A DNA stretch of 61,132 bases, taken from Firmicutes bacterium HGW-Firmicutes-15. Its GTDB lineage: Bacteria; Bacillota; Syntrophomonadia; Syntrophomonadales; Syntrophomonadaceae. Position numbers and translations under genes: made by a program. Location: assembly GCA_002840245.1 (NCBI GenBank), contig PHAA01000021.1, positions 1-61,132 of the forward strand, in the 5' to 3' direction. Every line of letters starts with the position of its first letter. The first letter of the stretch is position 1. Positions 18,960 through 28,697 of the stretch are shown here, piece by piece. Below the pieces are notes generated by a model that made no database searches, was not told the DNA's origin, and worked only from the letters and a program-made list of their open reading frames with translations.

Positions 18960-19556
18960 TTGTTGAACGTAATTTGGCTCTTACTTTTAGCCTCAGGAAT
19001 TGTGGTAGCAGCCCTTAATGGCCATGTGGAATTGGTGACCCAAGCTGCTCTTGGAGCTGCCCGAAGTGCAGTCGTGGTTTGTTTTGATTTGATAGGGATT
19101 ATGGCTCTGTGGCTGGGCATTATGAAAATTGCTGAAAAAGCTGGTATTATAAGGAGCTTGGCCTGTATCTTAAAACCATTTCTACGCAGGCTATTCCCCA
19201 GTGTCCCACCTGATCACCCAGCTATGGGGGCAATAATACTAAATCTTAGCGCTAATATGCTGGGTTTAGGCAATGCTGCTACACCTTTTGGGATGAAGGC
19301 TATGCAGGAGCTGCAGCAACTGAACCGCGGTGATAAGAATGAAGCGTCTGAAGCTATGTGTACCTTCATGGCTCTCAATACTTCTTGTATTACCTTGATT
19401 CCTGCTACCATTATTGGGATCAGGCTATCCTTTTCCTCATTGAATCCCACCGAAATTGTAGGTGCTTGCATTTTCGCTACCAGTTGCGCCATGATTATAG
19501 CTGTTTCGCTGGATTACTGGTTTCGAACCCGGAGTCATTGGAGGAGGAAAGGATAA
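18960..19556 (+). CDS. spmA: Spore maturation protein SpmA
   Basis: Membrane protein needed with SpmB for spore core dehydration. The 198-residue protein has several hydrophobic helices and a nucleoside-recognition (gate) domain: NLSANMLGLGNAATPFGMKA is the signature, and TFMALNTSCITLIPATIIG follows. TTG at 18960 (or 18963) is chosen because GGAGGGG (18947-18953) is well spaced. The stop TAA shares a base with the spmB ATG. Confidence 0.93.
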   Translation: MLNVIWLLLLASGIVVAALNGHVELVTQAALGAARSAVVVCFDLIGIMALWLGIMKIAEKAGIIRSLACILKPFLRRLFPSVPPDHPAMGAIILNLSANMLGLGNAATPFGMKAMQELQQLNRGDKNEASEAMCTFMALNTSCITLIPATIIGIRLSFSSLNPTEIVGACIFATSCAMIIAVSLDYWFRTRSHWRRKG

Positions 19557-20092
19557 TGTTGTTAACAGTTCTGACTACTGTTTCCCGCTGGGCAATACCT
19601 TTCTTGTTGCTGGTAATTCCTATCTACGGATATTGCAAAAGTATACCGGTGTACGAAACTTTCGTCGAAGGGGCCGAAGAAGGTTTCTATACAGCTATAA
19701 AAATAATTCCCTTCCTAGTTGGAATGCTGGTTGCCATTTCTGTTTTCCGAGCTTCCGGGGCCATGGATTACTTGGTCCGGGCTATGATGCCGGTAATGGC
19801 TGCCATCGGAGCACCCCCGGAGGTGCTCCCGCTAGCAGTGATGAGACCCTTATCAGGCAGCGGCGCTTTGGGGCTGGCGACTGAATTGATGCGGGCATAT
19901 GGTCCGGATTCGATGATCGGCAGGCTGGCCTCGGTGATGCAGGGAACCACCGATACAACATTTTTTGTATTAACTGTATATTTTGGTTCGGTAGGGATAA
20001 AAAAGTTTAAATATGCATTGATTACTGGATTAACCGCGGACATTACAGGTCTGGTAGCCTCAATCTATATTTGCAATCGATTATTTGGATAA
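19556..20092 (+). CDS. spmB: Spore maturation protein SpmB
   Basis: Partner of SpmA. The 178 residues carry FVEGAEEGFYTAIKIIPFLVGMLVAI, LPLAVMRPLSGSGALG and VMQGTTDTTFFVLTVYFGSVG, all typical of SpmB. A longer open frame extends upstream to 19358 through spmA, but ATG at 19556 behind GAGGAGGAAAGG is the evident start. Overlap TAATG with spmA shows coupling. Confidence 0.95.
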   Translation: MLLTVLTTVSRWAIPFLLLVIPIYGYCKSIPVYETFVEGAEEGFYTAIKIIPFLVGMLVAISVFRASGAMDYLVRAMMPVMAAIGAPPEVLPLAVMRPLSGSGALGLATELMRAYGPDSMIGRLASVMQGTTDTTFFVLTVYFGSVGIKKFKYALITGLTADITGLVASIYICNRLFG

Positions 20093-20413
20093 ACTAGTTC
20101 TGCTTATTGCAGCACCTTGTGAAACCTTATACTAGTCTAAACTATTCCTATATTGGGCCGAGAGAGTTATAGTTAGTGAAAGCGGTACTTTACTATCTGC
20201 GAAAATATCATGCCTAATTAGCGAAAAGGTATAACAATCCCATTATGGTTATTGTTATTTACCTGTTTTAGCACAGGGAATTTGTTTCTGGTATTAATAA
20301 TTCTCAAATTGGGAGGAACTATAATAATGAATAAACACTAGATAAGGTGTTGTCATTGTTGATACAATAGATTTTGATGAAATTGAAGATGAAGAGAAGA
20401 GGGGAATGTAGAA
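20093..20413. other. 321-nt intergenic region before fhs
   Basis: An imperfect hairpin GGTATAACAAT...ATTGTTATTTACC (about 20229-20264) is visible. At 20311-20342 a good ribosome site (GGGAGGAA) leads to a four-codon ATG frame that stops at once. I see no recognised riboswitch or convincing promoter. Confidence 0.4.
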
Positions 20414-22081
20414 TTGAAGAGCGATATTGAGATAGCTCAGAATGCCAAGATGAAGCCCATAGTAGATATAGCCCAATCAATTGGATTGTCGGAGGATGAC
20501 ATAGAGTTATATGGCAAATATAAGGCCAAGGTGTCTTTGAAAACTTGGGACAGGCTTAAAGATAAGCCATCAGGTAAATTGGTTCTAGTTACTGCTATTA
20601 ACCCTACCCCTGCCGGGGAAGGCAAAACAACTACCACGGTGGGACTAGGAATGGCATTGAATAGAATCGGCAAGAAGGCCATTATAGCGCTTCGTGAGCC
20701 ATCTCTGGGGCCAAGCTTTGGTGTTAAAGGTGGTGCAGCGGGAGGAGGCTATTCGCAGGTAGTGCCAATGGATGATATTAATCTGCATTTCACAGGCGAT
20801 TTTCATGCGGTAACTACTGCGCACAACCTTCTGGCAGCCATGCTGGACAATAGTATCCACCAGGGTAATCCGTTGAACATTGATCCACGTCAGGTGGTTC
20901 TGCGCCGGGCCATGGATCTGAATGAAAGAGCATTAAGGAATATCGTGATTGGCCTGGGGGGGAAAACTGACGGGATACCTCGTGAGTCAGGTTTTGACAT
21001 TAGTGTTGCTTCTGAAGTAATGGCAGTATTGTGCTTGGCTAGCGACCTGATGGATTTCAAAGAGCGTGTATCGCGTATCGTGGTGGCTTATACCTATGAT
21101 GGAAAACCGGTAACGGCGGCTGATTTAAAGGCGGCAGGATCTATGGCACTGTTGATGAAGGATGCTATAAAGCCAAATTTGGTTCAGACCTTGGAGAACA
21201 CCCCTGCATTTATTCATGGAGGTCCTTTTGCTAATATTGCCCATGGATGTAATAGTATCATTGCAACTCAAATGGGCTTGAAATTAGCTGATTACATGAT
21301 TACCGAGGCTGGTTTCGGAGCTGACCTGGGAGCGGAAAAATTTTTCAACCTTAAATGCCGCTATGCTGGATTGAAACCCGATGCGGTGGTGCTGGTGGCT
21401 ACGATACGAGCATTGAAAAACCATGGCGGAGTAACTAAGGACAGGCTGTCTGAAACTAACATGCAGGCCTTGGCAAAAGGTGTGGAGAACCTGGAAAAAC
21501 ATCTTGAAAATCTTAATCTATTTGGCGTCCCAGTAGTAGTTGCGCTTAATGAATTTCCTGGCGATAGCAAAGAAGAAATCGAAATGATTGCAGGAAAATG
21601 TGCAGCTCTGGGTGCTGAACTGTCCATATCTAGAGTCTGGAATGAAGGTAGTCAGGGTGGAGAAGAATTAGCTCGCAAAGTAATATCTGCCACTGAGAAA
21701 AATGCTGATTTTAAGTGCCTGTATGAGTTGGAATCCCCTTTGAAAGCCAAAATAGAAAAGATCTGTCAGCAGATATATGGGGCGGATGGGGTTAGCTACA
21801 ATAAAACGGCGGAGAATATGTTAGATCGTTTTGAAAAGATGGGTTATGGTCAATTGCCTATATGCATAGCCAAGACCCAGTATTCCCTATCAGACGAACC
21901 TAAGGCTATCGGCAGGCCCCGGGGTTTTACAGTAAATATTAGAGAAGTTAAATTATCTGCGGGAGCTGGGTTTGTTGTAGCTATTGCTGGAGATATAATG
22001 ACCATGCCTGGCCTTAGCAAAAGCCCTGCTGCAGAGAAGATTGATATTCTTCCCGATGGAGAGATTATAGGTCTGTTTTAG
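20414..22081 (+). CDS. fhs: Formate-tetrahydrofolate ligase
   Basis: ATP-dependent activation of formate to 10-formyl-THF, the entry of the methyl branch of the Wood-Ljungdahl pathway and a one-carbon source. The 555 residues match the family. The P-loop is [15 protein letters not shown], and [22 protein letters not shown] plus the C-terminal [16 protein letters not shown] are typical. TTG at 20414 follows GAGGGG. It stands alone, without folD or fchA adjacent, and ends just before a copy of the structured repeat. Confidence 0.96.
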   Translation: MKSDIEIAQNAKMKPIVDIAQSIGLSEDDIELYGKYKAKVSLKTWDRLKDKPSGKLVLVTAINPTPAGEGKTTTTVGLGMALNRIGKKAIIALREPSLGPSFGVKGGAAGGGYSQVVPMDDINLHFTGDFHAVTTAHNLLAAMLDNSIHQGNPLNIDPRQVVLRRAMDLNERALRNIVIGLGGKTDGIPRESGFDISVASEVMAVLCLASDLMDFKERVSRIVVAYTYDGKPVTAADLKAAGSMALLMKDAIKPNLVQTLENTPAFIHGGPFANIAHGCNSIIATQMGLKLADYMITEAGFGADLGAEKFFNLKCRYAGLKPDAVVLVATIRALKNHGGVTKDRLSETNMQALAKGVENLEKHLENLNLFGVPVVVALNEFPGDSKEEIEMIAGKCAALGAELSISRVWNEGSQGGEELARKVISATEKNADFKCLYELESPLKAKIEKICQQIYGADGVSYNKTAENMLDRFEKMGYGQLPICIAKTQYSLSDEPKAIGRPRGFTVNIREVKLSAGAGFVVAIAGDIMTMPGLSKSPAAEKIDILPDGEIIGLF

Positions 22082-22093
22082 CTAAAGAGCGAC

Positions 22094-22146
22094 CGACGTC
22101 CAAGGAAGGACTAGTGTCGCGGTGCCACGGATGGCAAAGAGGGACC
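22094..22146 (+). repeat. 53-nt structured repeat, copy 2
   Basis: Second copy of the repeat at 1969-2021, starting 12 nt after the fhs stop. Inner hairpin TGCCA-CGGA-TGGCA is intact. The outer stem is GTCGC/GGGAC, with one mismatch. The long flanks seen in copies 1 and 3 are absent. Confidence 0.8.
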
Positions 22147-22161
22147 TACATTCGCTATTTT

Positions 22162-22195
22162 AAAAGCGGCACTCATTTGAAAGGTGCCGCTTTTT
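22162..22195. terminator. Terminator between fhs and folE
   Basis: AAAGCGGCAC (22163-22172) pairs with GTGCCGCTTT (22184-22193), followed by Ts. The left A-run makes it usable for the convergent folE as well. Confidence 0.85.
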
Positions 22196-22211
22196 GATCA
22201 TTTGCAGTTGC

Positions 22212-22784
22212 TTATTTCAGTATTAGAGATAAGAGTTCAGCGCGGGTCTGGGGTCGGGTCTCAAATATGCCTCTTACTGCCGAAGTGACGGTTAAAGCAC
22301 CAGGTTTTTTGACACCCCGCATAGTCATGCACATATGTTCCGCTTGTATAATTACCATTACTCCCATAGGCTTTAGAGTGTCAAAAATACAGTCAGCGAC
22401 CTGAGAGGTGAGGCGCTCCTGCAGTTGGGGCCTGCGTGCATAAGATTCAACCACCCGAGCCAGTTTGCTTATTCCCACTACTTTGCCGCCTTTGGGTATA
22501 TAGGCGACATGAGCGAGACCATAGAAGGGAAGGAAGTGATGCTCGCACATTGAGTAGATAGGAATGTCTTTTACCAGCACCAGCTCATCGTGATATTCGG
22601 TAAAGGATACATCCAAATATTCACGGGGATCGTCATTCATGCCGGAAAAAATCTCTTCATACATACGGGCTACTCTATTAGGAGTTTGGGACAGCCCCTC
22701 GCGCTCAGGATCTTCGCCAATGGCCTCCAGGATTAATTTAAAGGCCGCTTCTATCTTAGCCTTATCAACATATTTTTTGTCCAT
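22212..22784 (-). CDS. folE: GTP cyclohydrolase I
   Basis: Converts GTP to 7,8-dihydroneopterin triphosphate, first step of folate (and of preQ1) synthesis. The 190-residue protein has the zinc ligands in [11 protein letters not shown] and [11 protein letters not shown], plus [25 protein letters not shown] at 22784 is preferred: the upstream ATG at 22796 overlaps the ribosome site GGAGGA that serves 22784. The product also feeds queuosine synthesis, whose late genes lie at 4385-7171. Confidence 0.95.
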   Translation of the reverse strand: MDKKYVDKAKIEAAFKLILEAIGEDPEREGLSQTPNRVARMYEEIFSGMNDDPREYLDVSFTEYHDELVLVKDIPIYSMCEHHFLPFYGLAHVAYIPKGGKVVGISKLARVVESYARRPQLQERLTSQVADCIFDTLKPMGVMVIIQAEHMCMTMRGVKKPGALTVTSAVRGIFETRPQTRAELLSLILK

Positions 22785-22995
22785 AGCTTCCTCCATTATA
22801 ATGAATGTTAGTTACATATTTTTATGAAGATGCTTTAATAATAACAGATACAAGTATAGTATGACCTATTAATTTTCTTTCCCATCTTCAATATTCGTGA
22901 TTGGGAAGGATTAATGGATTTTATATAGAATAATTAGTATCAGAACTACAAATTTTTAGCCTGTATGGGCAAATACATATAAAGGAAGTTTTAAT

Positions 22996-23715
22996 TTGAG
23001 GCTGGCAAAGTACCTGGCCCAAGCGGGGATTGCATCACGCCGGCAGGCGGAAGAAATAATCCGGATGGGTAGAGTCAAAGTCAACGGAAATATAGTAACT
23101 GAATTGATAACCTTAGTAGATTCAAAAACAGACTCCATAGAGTATGACGGAAAGATAGTTGGAGTGGAACAACACGTATATATTTTACTTAATAAACCGC
23201 CGGGTTATATCAGTGCAGTAAATGATCCCTGGGGACGTGCTACCGTGTTAGAACTGGTAGGGGAGATAAAAGAACGCATTTATCCAGTGGGGCGCTTGGA
23301 TTATGATACCGAGGGACTTCTCTTGTTGACCAACGATGGGAAGTTTACAAATTTAATGATTCACCCGCGTTATAATATAGATAAAAAGTATGAGGCTTAC
23401 GTGGCGGGACGAATAAAAGACAATGAGCTAATGATTTTGCGGGACGGGGTTGACCTGGAAGATGGCATGACTGCCCCTGCTGGAATACATCTCATAAGTC
23501 AGAATGATAGGGCTTCGATAATTAGACTGCTGATTCATGAAGGCCGGAAGAGACAGGTTAAGAGAATGTGTGCGGCTGTGGGGCATCCGGTCATAAGCCT
23601 CAAACGCGTCGCTTTTGCATTTCTTACTCTGGAAGGGGTGGAAATAGGAAAGTACCGTTACCTACAGCAAGATGAAGTGAATCGCTTGCAAGAAATTGCT
23701 CTTCATGAATTGTAG
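22996..23715 (+). CDS. Pseudouridine synthase, RsuA/RluB family
   Basis: Modifies rRNA uridines. The 239 residues begin with an S4 RNA-binding domain (RLAKYLAQAGIASRRQAEEII, about 1-60) and continue with the catalytic domain, motif PVGRLDYDTEGLLLLTNDG with the nucleophilic Asp. The C-terminal HEGRKRQVKRMCAAVGHPV is typical. TTG at 22996 follows AAAGGAAG. RluB (23S) is the likely subfamily, but RsuA/RluE cannot be excluded from sequence alone. Confidence 0.92.
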   Translation: MRLAKYLAQAGIASRRQAEEIIRMGRVKVNGNIVTELITLVDSKTDSIEYDGKIVGVEQHVYILLNKPPGYISAVNDPWGRATVLELVGEIKERIYPVGRLDYDTEGLLLLTNDGKFTNLMIHPRYNIDKKYEAYVAGRIKDNELMILRDGVDLEDGMTAPAGIHLISQNDRASIIRLLIHEGRKRQVKRMCAAVGHPVISLKRVAFAFLTLEGVEIGKYRYLQQDEVNRLQEIALHEL

Positions 23716-23828
23716 CTTCAAAGCAACAATTAAGGTGCATTATAGAAAAAATTAGGCATTTATAGGATTAAAGAGGTAATATATAGGACAAGGGTAAAAG
23801 TACTAGGCAATCTGACAATTTAAGCTAG

Positions 23829-24287
23829 ATGGTTTGGACAGGAGTTGATGAAATTTTGTCTGAAATAAAGATAAAACTTCGGTTTGATTATTTAGGCAAA
23901 GCTAAATCGGGAAAGCTTTTCGGAGGTAAAAATGTGGAGCAGCTTGCAGAAGACACCAGGCAGCAGCAGGTGTCTCTGCTTAGGAATGTGCCGGTTCAAG
24001 GAATACGTATAGAAGATATTGAAATGAGTCAAGAAGTATATTTAGTAATGGATGAGATAAGCGGTAAAAAACTTGCTTATGCTCCGGCGATGATTACTTT
24101 TTATGCTGACAGTATAGAGGATGCTATAAAGTTCTCCATGAAGGAAGAATTTAGAACTGTAGAAATCATAGAACCTGAGGAATTACTGCTTTCCAAAAAC
24201 GATATAGAAAAATTACTGTTCAAGGTTAGTAAAGAATTAGTGGCGTATAAGGATTACTTGATGCGCAAGATCGATAATTGGAAATAG
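23829..24287 (+). CDS. Unknown protein upstream of an HDOD gene
   Basis: A soluble protein of up to 152 residues that I do not recognise. It is acidic and helical, with no signal peptide, metal motif or membrane segment. The start is uncertain: the ATG at 23829 lacks a ribosome site, while TTG at 23856 (SEIKIKLRFDYLG) has AGGAG somewhat far upstream at about 23838. The gene ends 18 nt before the HDOD start, so the two probably share a transcript and may act in the same signalling step. Confidence 0.65.
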   Translation: MVWTGVDEILSEIKIKLRFDYLGKAKSGKLFGGKNVEQLAEDTRQQQVSLLRNVPVQGIRIEDIEMSQEVYLVMDEISGKKLAYAPAMITFYADSIEDAIKFSMKEEFRTVEIIEPEELLLSKNDIEKLLFKVSKELVAYKDYLMRKIDNWK

Positions 24288-24305
24288 TGATGGAGGAGGG
24301 TGGAT

Positions 24306-25148
24306 ATGGAGAAGGTGACATTGGAATCCATTGTGGAGGCGGTAAATGATCTGCCCGCCTTACCGCATGTTGTAGTGAGAATAATGGAATTAACAGAGGA
24401 TCCCAATACTACAGCCCAGCAAATTAACGATGTATTGAACCAAGATCAAGGTATGACTGCCAAAGTGCTTCGGTTGGCCAACTCAGCTTTTTATGGATTT
24501 CCCCGTCGTATTTCCACCGTAACTGATGCCACTGTTTTTCTCGGCTTCAAGACGGTTCGCAGTATTGTTATGGCAGCATCGGTAAGTGACCTGCTCAGCC
24601 GCGAGGTGGAAGGTTACGCATTGGCTCCGGGAGAACTTTGGAGGCACTCTCAGTGTGTAGCTATTTCAGCTAGGTTAATTGCTAAAACGTGTAAGTTTTA
24701 CACCGTGGATGTAGCTTATACAGCTGCCCTTTTACACGATATTGGTAAAGTGGTATTAAATAGCACTATGAAACAGGCCTACCATGAGGTAGTTGCTATG
24801 GTAGAATCTGAGAATATTCCATTCAGTCAAGCCGAAGATCAAATTCTAGGATTTAACCATGCAATGGTAGGGGCTAAAATTGCGGAGAAATGGAATCTGC
24901 CTCCGGAATTGGTGGAGGCGATTGCTTACCATCATAATCCAGAGCAATCTAAGATAAACCTTCAACTTACATCCATTGTGCACATTGCAGATGTGATCTG
25001 TCTATCCATGGGTATGGGTATAGGTATTGATGGTATGCTTTACCCTCTTTCCCCAGAAGCCATGCAAACTCTGAAATTTAGTGAGAAAGAGGCAGAAAAT
25101 ACCATTTCTCAATTGGTGGATTTATTCATTGACCAACAGAGTTTCTAA
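24306..25148 (+). CDS. HDOD-domain signalling protein
   Basis: A 280-residue single-domain protein. HDOD fills residues 1-210: VNDLPALPHVVVRIMEL at the start, NQDQGMTAKVLRLANSAFYGF and ISTVTDATVFLGFKTVRSIV centrally, then ALLHDIGKVVLN and AYHHNPEQ. Unlike many HDOD proteins it keeps an apparent HD pair. HDOD proteins are linked to c-di-GMP, stress and motility signalling. ATG at 24306 is used, since GGAGGAGGG then has normal spacing; GTG at 24300 is too close. Confidence 0.85.
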   Translation: MEKVTLESIVEAVNDLPALPHVVVRIMELTEDPNTTAQQINDVLNQDQGMTAKVLRLANSAFYGFPRRISTVTDATVFLGFKTVRSIVMAASVSDLLSREVEGYALAPGELWRHSQCVAISARLIAKTCKFYTVDVAYTAALLHDIGKVVLNSTMKQAYHEVVAMVESENIPFSQAEDQILGFNHAMVGAKIAEKWNLPPELVEAIAYHHNPEQSKINLQLTSIVHIADVICLSMGMGIGIDGMLYPLSPEAMQTLKFSEKEAENTISQLVDLFIDQQSF

Positions 25149-25189
25149 AAGGGCGGGTTTACCTAAGGTTATTGATAATGAATAAGCAA

Positions 25190-25217
25190 AAGTGGCTCAA
25201 AAAGAGCCGCTTTTTTT
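25190..25217 (+). terminator. Terminator after the HDOD gene
   Basis: AGTGGCTC-AAAAA-GAGCCGCT stem (one G-T wobble) followed by seven Ts. Confidence 0.85.
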
Positions 25218-25262
25218 GTACTATAAGTATAACATTTTATGGGGATAGTATAAGTGCAACTC

Positions 25263-25315
25263 CGACGTCCAAGGACGGACAAGTGCCGCGGTGCCAGGGA
25301 TGGCAAGGAGCGGCC
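25263..25315 (+). repeat. 53-nt structured repeat, copy 3
   Basis: Third copy. The outer stem is GCCGC (25285-25289)/GCGGC (25310-25314), a T-A to C-G compensatory change relative to copy 1. The inner hairpin TGCCA-GGGA-TGGCA has the same stem with a different first loop base. Flanking similarity to copy 1 runs from 25245 to about 25352, without the 49-nt module. Confidence 0.8.
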
Positions 25316-25435
25316 GCCGTCGCCAGAGGCTCGTCGCAAGCTGGATTTTCTTTATTGAATTTTTTGTTGCTTTTAATCTTATCTTGATCTAATATTATTA
25401 CTCAATAAGGAAAACTACTCGGAAAGGGTAATAAC

Positions 25436-26098
25436 TTGGGTAATATCGTTGTTTTTGCTGGCGGATTTGGCAGCGGAAAATCAGAAGTAGCATTGAATTA
25501 TGCCATGCAGAAGGCAGAAGCTTCAAAAGGCGTAATTCTTGCAGATTTGGATTTGGTTAACCCGTATTTTGCTTCTCGAGATGTTCGGGCAAAGCTCGAG
25601 AAAGCAGGTATTAGGCTAGTGGCACCTGAAGGGCAATTGTCCTTTGGAGATGTGCCCAGCATACCCGGTGAAATAATCGGCTTGATCAGGCAGGATAACG
25701 AGATGGTTATCGACCTAGCGGGAGATGAAGTTGGATCTGTGGTTTTGGGCTACCTGAGCAGATATGTCGTTGCTCGCGAGACTTATGATTTTTTTTTGGT
25801 TCTAAACCCATATAGACCATTTGCACAGGATTTAGAGAGTGTTATGTTATTGAAAAGACGACTGGAGGGTGTTGCCAACCTAAAATTCACCGGTATCGTA
25901 AGCAATCCCAATTTGTTAGGGGAGACCAGCCCTGATTTAATTAGAGACGGTCATGAAATGATAGTAGGCTTTGCGGAGGCTTTGGATATACCAGTTTCCT
26001 ATCTTACTATTGAAGAAAAGTTTTATAGTGAACTTTTTCCGGACTATGGAGAAAAATTACAAGTAATTGATTTGTATTTAAAGCCAGATTGGTTGTAG
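25436..26098 (+). CDS. P-loop ATPase-like protein linked to 2-oxoacid oxidoreductase
   Basis: A 220-residue cytosolic protein with a Walker A-type loop at its N-terminus (VVFAGGFGSGKSEVALNYA) and ADLDLVNPYFASRD, a SIMIBI/MinD-like switch region with an acidic residue after strand 2. VIDLAGDEVGS resembles Walker B. I do not know a defined function. It is followed after 27 nt by korDABC in the same direction, so a maturation, metal-insertion or regulatory role for that complex is inferred from context. TTG at 25436 lies behind GGAAAGGG. Confidence 0.75.
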   Translation: MGNIVVFAGGFGSGKSEVALNYAMQKAEASKGVILADLDLVNPYFASRDVRAKLEKAGIRLVAPEGQLSFGDVPSIPGEIIGLIRQDNEMVIDLAGDEVGSVVLGYLSRYVVARETYDFFLVLNPYRPFAQDLESVMLLKRRLEGVANLKFTGIVSNPNLLGETSPDLIRDGHEMIVGFAEALDIPVSYLTIEEKFYSELFPDYGEKLQVIDLYLKPDWL

Positions 26099-26125
26099 GA
26101 AGGGTTCTTAAGGGAGGAATGTAGG

Positions 26126-26341
26126 ATGGCCAAGGGAAAAGTTCGTTTTCATGCGGACGAATGTAAGGCATGTGAACTATGTGTTAATTTTTGCCCCAAA
26201 GATGTACTCGGCCTGGATAAGCATAATATAAATGCTTTGGGCTACCATCCGGTTACGGATTTGCTGCCGGATAACTGTACGGGATGTGGGATTTGTGCTC
26301 TCATGTGTCCCGATTTAGTCATCGAGGTAGAAAGGGAGTGA
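26126..26341 (+). CDS. korD: 2-oxoacid:ferredoxin oxidoreductase, delta (ferredoxin) subunit
   Basis: A 71-residue 2x[4Fe-4S] ferredoxin. The motifs CKACELCVNFCPKDVL and CTGCGICALMCPDLV give eight Cys. It relays electrons between the TPP enzyme and external ferredoxin. GGGAGGAATGTAGG precedes the ATG, and the alpha gene starts 4 nt after its stop. Confidence 0.9.
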   Translation: MAKGKVRFHADECKACELCVNFCPKDVLGLDKHNINALGYHPVTDLLPDNCTGCGICALMCPDLVIEVERE

Positions 26342-26345
26342 TGGG

Positions 26346-27401
26346 ATGAAAAAGGTCTTAATGAAGGGTAATGAAGCCATAGCTGAAGGTGCGCTTACTG
26401 CCGGATGTATAGCTTTTTTTGGCTATCCGATAACGCCTTCCAGTGAGATTGCTGAATATATGGCCAGAAAGTTTCCTCTCCTGGGCGGGACTTTTGTTCA
26501 GGCTGAAAGTGAACTAGCCGCTATTAGTATGGTTTATGGAGGAGCTTCCACTGGTTTCCGGGTTATGACAGCCACTTCAGGACCGGGTATAAGCTTGAAG
26601 TCGGAAGGAATATCATTTCTTGCAGAAGCCGAGTTGCCTTGCTTGATAGTCAATATATCACGGGGTGGCCCGGGATTAGGCGGGATACAACCGGCGCAAT
26701 CAGATTATTGGCAGGCTACCCGAGGTGGAGGTCATGGCGACTTTCAGATCATAGTCTTAGCTCCCTCTTCTGTTCAGGAAATGTTGGATTTTGCGATGGA
26801 GGCCTTTGATTTGGCTGACAAATATCGTATTCCTGTAATGGTTATGGCTGAAGGAACGCTGGGGCAGATGATGGAACCGGTGATTCCACGCGAGAAGGTT
26901 ACCCAATTTATAGGCAAGCCATGGGCTATTAACGGCTGTAAAGATCGTAAACCCAATATCGTGAATACGCTGCATCTTTCGCCGGAGTTTTTAGAAGAGC
27001 GGAATCATGTCTTGGGTGATAAATATAAGGTAATAAAAGCCAATGAACAAAGAGCAGAAACCTACTGGACGGAAGACGCTGATTTGGTAGTGGTGGCCTT
27101 TGGTCTAATGTCGCGTATTGTAAAGAAAGCGGTCATGGAAGTGCGCAAGAGAGGTCATAAGGTAGGATTGATCAGACCGATTACCCTCTGGCCGTTTCCT
27201 GTAGAACATATAAAAAAGGCGGCTGAGACGGCTAAGATGTTTCTTTCGGTGGAAATTAGCATGGGACAGATGGTGGATGATGTTAGACTGGCTGTGAATG
27301 GTAAAGCCCCAGTGGAATTTTACGGTAGAATAGGTATGATTCCCAGCCCTGAGGAAATAGCTGACCAGATTATTAAGCTGGCGGAAAGGGAGGGGTTCTA
27401 A
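26346..27401 (+). CDS. korA: 2-oxoacid:ferredoxin oxidoreductase, alpha subunit
   Basis: Pyrimidine-domain subunit of a KorABCD-type enzyme (2-oxoglutarate or a branched 2-oxoacid to acyl-CoA plus reduced ferredoxin). The 351 residues begin [20 protein letters not shown] and include [35 protein letters not shown] and [20 protein letters not shown]. The last base of its stop overlaps korB. In a syntroph the likely physiological job is biosynthetic 2-oxoglutarate formation or ferredoxin cycling. The substrate cannot be fixed from sequence. Confidence 0.92.
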   Translation: MKKVLMKGNEAIAEGALTAGCIAFFGYPITPSSEIAEYMARKFPLLGGTFVQAESELAAISMVYGGASTGFRVMTATSGPGISLKSEGISFLAEAELPCLIVNISRGGPGLGGIQPAQSDYWQATRGGGHGDFQIIVLAPSSVQEMLDFAMEAFDLADKYRIPVMVMAEGTLGQMMEPVIPREKVTQFIGKPWAINGCKDRKPNIVNTLHLSPEFLEERNHVLGDKYKVIKANEQRAETYWTEDADLVVVAFGLMSRIVKKAVMEVRKRGHKVGLIRPITLWPFPVEHIKKAAETAKMFLSVEISMGQMVDDVRLAVNGKAPVEFYGRIGMIPSPEEIADQIIKLAEREGF

Positions 27402-28144
27402 TGAAAATCGTAGCCCAGAGACCTGAGAGTCTTACTCCGGCCAAATTTCATTATTGTCCTGGTTGTACCCATGGAATTATTCACAGATTGGTAGCCGAAT
27501 GTATTGACGAGCTGAATATGCGCGAGAATACCATTGGTATATGCCCAGTGGGATGTTCAGTATTGGCTTATGATTATTTTAACTTTGACATGCTGGAAGC
27601 GGCTCATGGAAGAGCCCCGGCTATAGCTACAGGTATTAAGCGGATATTGCCGGATCGTTGTGTATTTACTTATCAGGGTGATGGTGATCTGGCTTCTATA
27701 GGCATGGCTGAAATAGTGCACGCTTCAGCCCGGGGTGAAAAAATTACGGTTATATTTGTGAACAACGCCGTATATGGTATGACCGGCGGTCAGATGGCCC
27801 CCACGACTCTACTGGGGCAAGTGACCACCACTTCTCCTTATGGTAGAAAGGTTGAAGAGACCGGTTATCCAATTCGAATGGCAGAATTATTAGCCATCAA
27901 TGAGGGATCAGCCTATATAAGCAGGATGTCAGTAAACAACCCTGCGAATGTAACCAAAACCAAGAAGTCGATTAAAAAAGCCTTGCAAACGCAGATGAAA
28001 GGATTGGGCTTTTCCATGGTGGAGATTTTGTCTACCTGTCCTACCAACTGGGGTTTAGGTCCGATGGATGCTTTAAAATGGCTGGAAGAGAACATGATAC
28101 CCTATTATCCGTTGGGTGAATTTAAGGTCAAGGAGGCTCTATAG
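27401..28144 (+). CDS. korB: 2-oxoacid:ferredoxin oxidoreductase, beta (TPP) subunit
   Basis: TPP-binding subunit. The 247 residues show [25 protein letters not shown], and the TPP/Mg motif [18 protein letters not shown] followed by [18 protein letters not shown]. Length and motifs match KorB rather than the longer pyruvate-specific forms. It overlaps korA by one base and is followed at once by korC. Confidence 0.93.
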   Translation: MKIVAQRPESLTPAKFHYCPGCTHGIIHRLVAECIDELNMRENTIGICPVGCSVLAYDYFNFDMLEAAHGRAPAIATGIKRILPDRCVFTYQGDGDLASIGMAEIVHASARGEKITVIFVNNAVYGMTGGQMAPTTLLGQVTTTSPYGRKVEETGYPIRMAELLAINEGSAYISRMSVNNPANVTKTKKSIKKALQTQMKGLGFSMVEILSTCPTNWGLGPMDALKWLEENMIPYYPLGEFKVKEAL

Positions 28145-28145
28145 G

Positions 28146-28697
28146 ATGGATAGCGAGAAACAGGTATTGTTTGCGGGTTTTGGTGGACAGGGAGTCCTGT
28201 CCATGGGTAAATTTCTGACCTATGCGGCCATGGGGGCAGGTAAAAATGTATCCTGGTTACCTGCTTATGGAGCAGAGATGCGAGGAGGCACAGCCAATTG
28301 CTTGGTTACCATTGCGGATGATGAGATCAGCTCACCGCTTACTGAACATCCGGGAATGGCTATTATTATGAACCGACCGTCTTTGGATCGGTTTGAGGGT
28401 AAAATCAAGAAGAACGGAACGCTGGTTATCAATTCTTCGCTGGTGGATAGACTGCCCCAGAGAGAAGACTTGAACGTTTTTCAAATGCCTGTAAACCAGA
28501 TTGCTGATGAAATGGGCAGCCCCAAGGGTGCCAACATGCTGCTTCTGGGAGCTTGTCTGCAAAAAACCGGAGTAGTGACCGTGGAACAGGCTTTGGAACA
28601 TTTTGGAATTATATTTAAAGGAAAGAAAGAGTCTATCATAGAAAAAAATAGGGAGGCATTTCTTGCCGGAGTTCAATATGCCAAAGAAAACTGGTAG
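28146..28697 (+). CDS. korC: 2-oxoacid:ferredoxin oxidoreductase, gamma subunit
   Basis: CoA-binding-type subunit of 183 residues with VLFAGFGGQGVLSMGKFL, SWLPAYGAEMRGGTANC and MNRPSLDRFEGKI. ATG at 28146 is chosen because AAGGAGG (28128-28134) is suitably spaced. An upstream in-frame start at 28116 lies inside korB. The 3' end overlaps the start of larE. Confidence 0.92.
   Translation: MDSEKQVLFAGFGGQGVLSMGKFLTYAAMGAGKNVSWLPAYGAEMRGGTANCLVTIADDEISSPLTEHPGMAIIMNRPSLDRFEGKIKKNGTLVINSSLVDRLPQREDLNVFQMPVNQIADEMGSPKGANMLLLGACLQKTGVVTVEQALEHFGIIFKGKKESIIEKNREAFLAGVQYAKENW

Noticed and set aside
19358-19555. Long N-terminal extension of SpmB
   Set aside because: The open frame overlaps spmA and has no start signal; ATG 19556 with a strong ribosome site is correct.
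20093-20413. THF riboswitch before fhs
   Set aside because: The conserved motifs of that class were not seen; only an imperfect AT-rich hairpin is present.
25172-25387. 71-residue frame on the + strand
   Set aside because: It runs through the terminator and structured repeat copy 3; not a gene.
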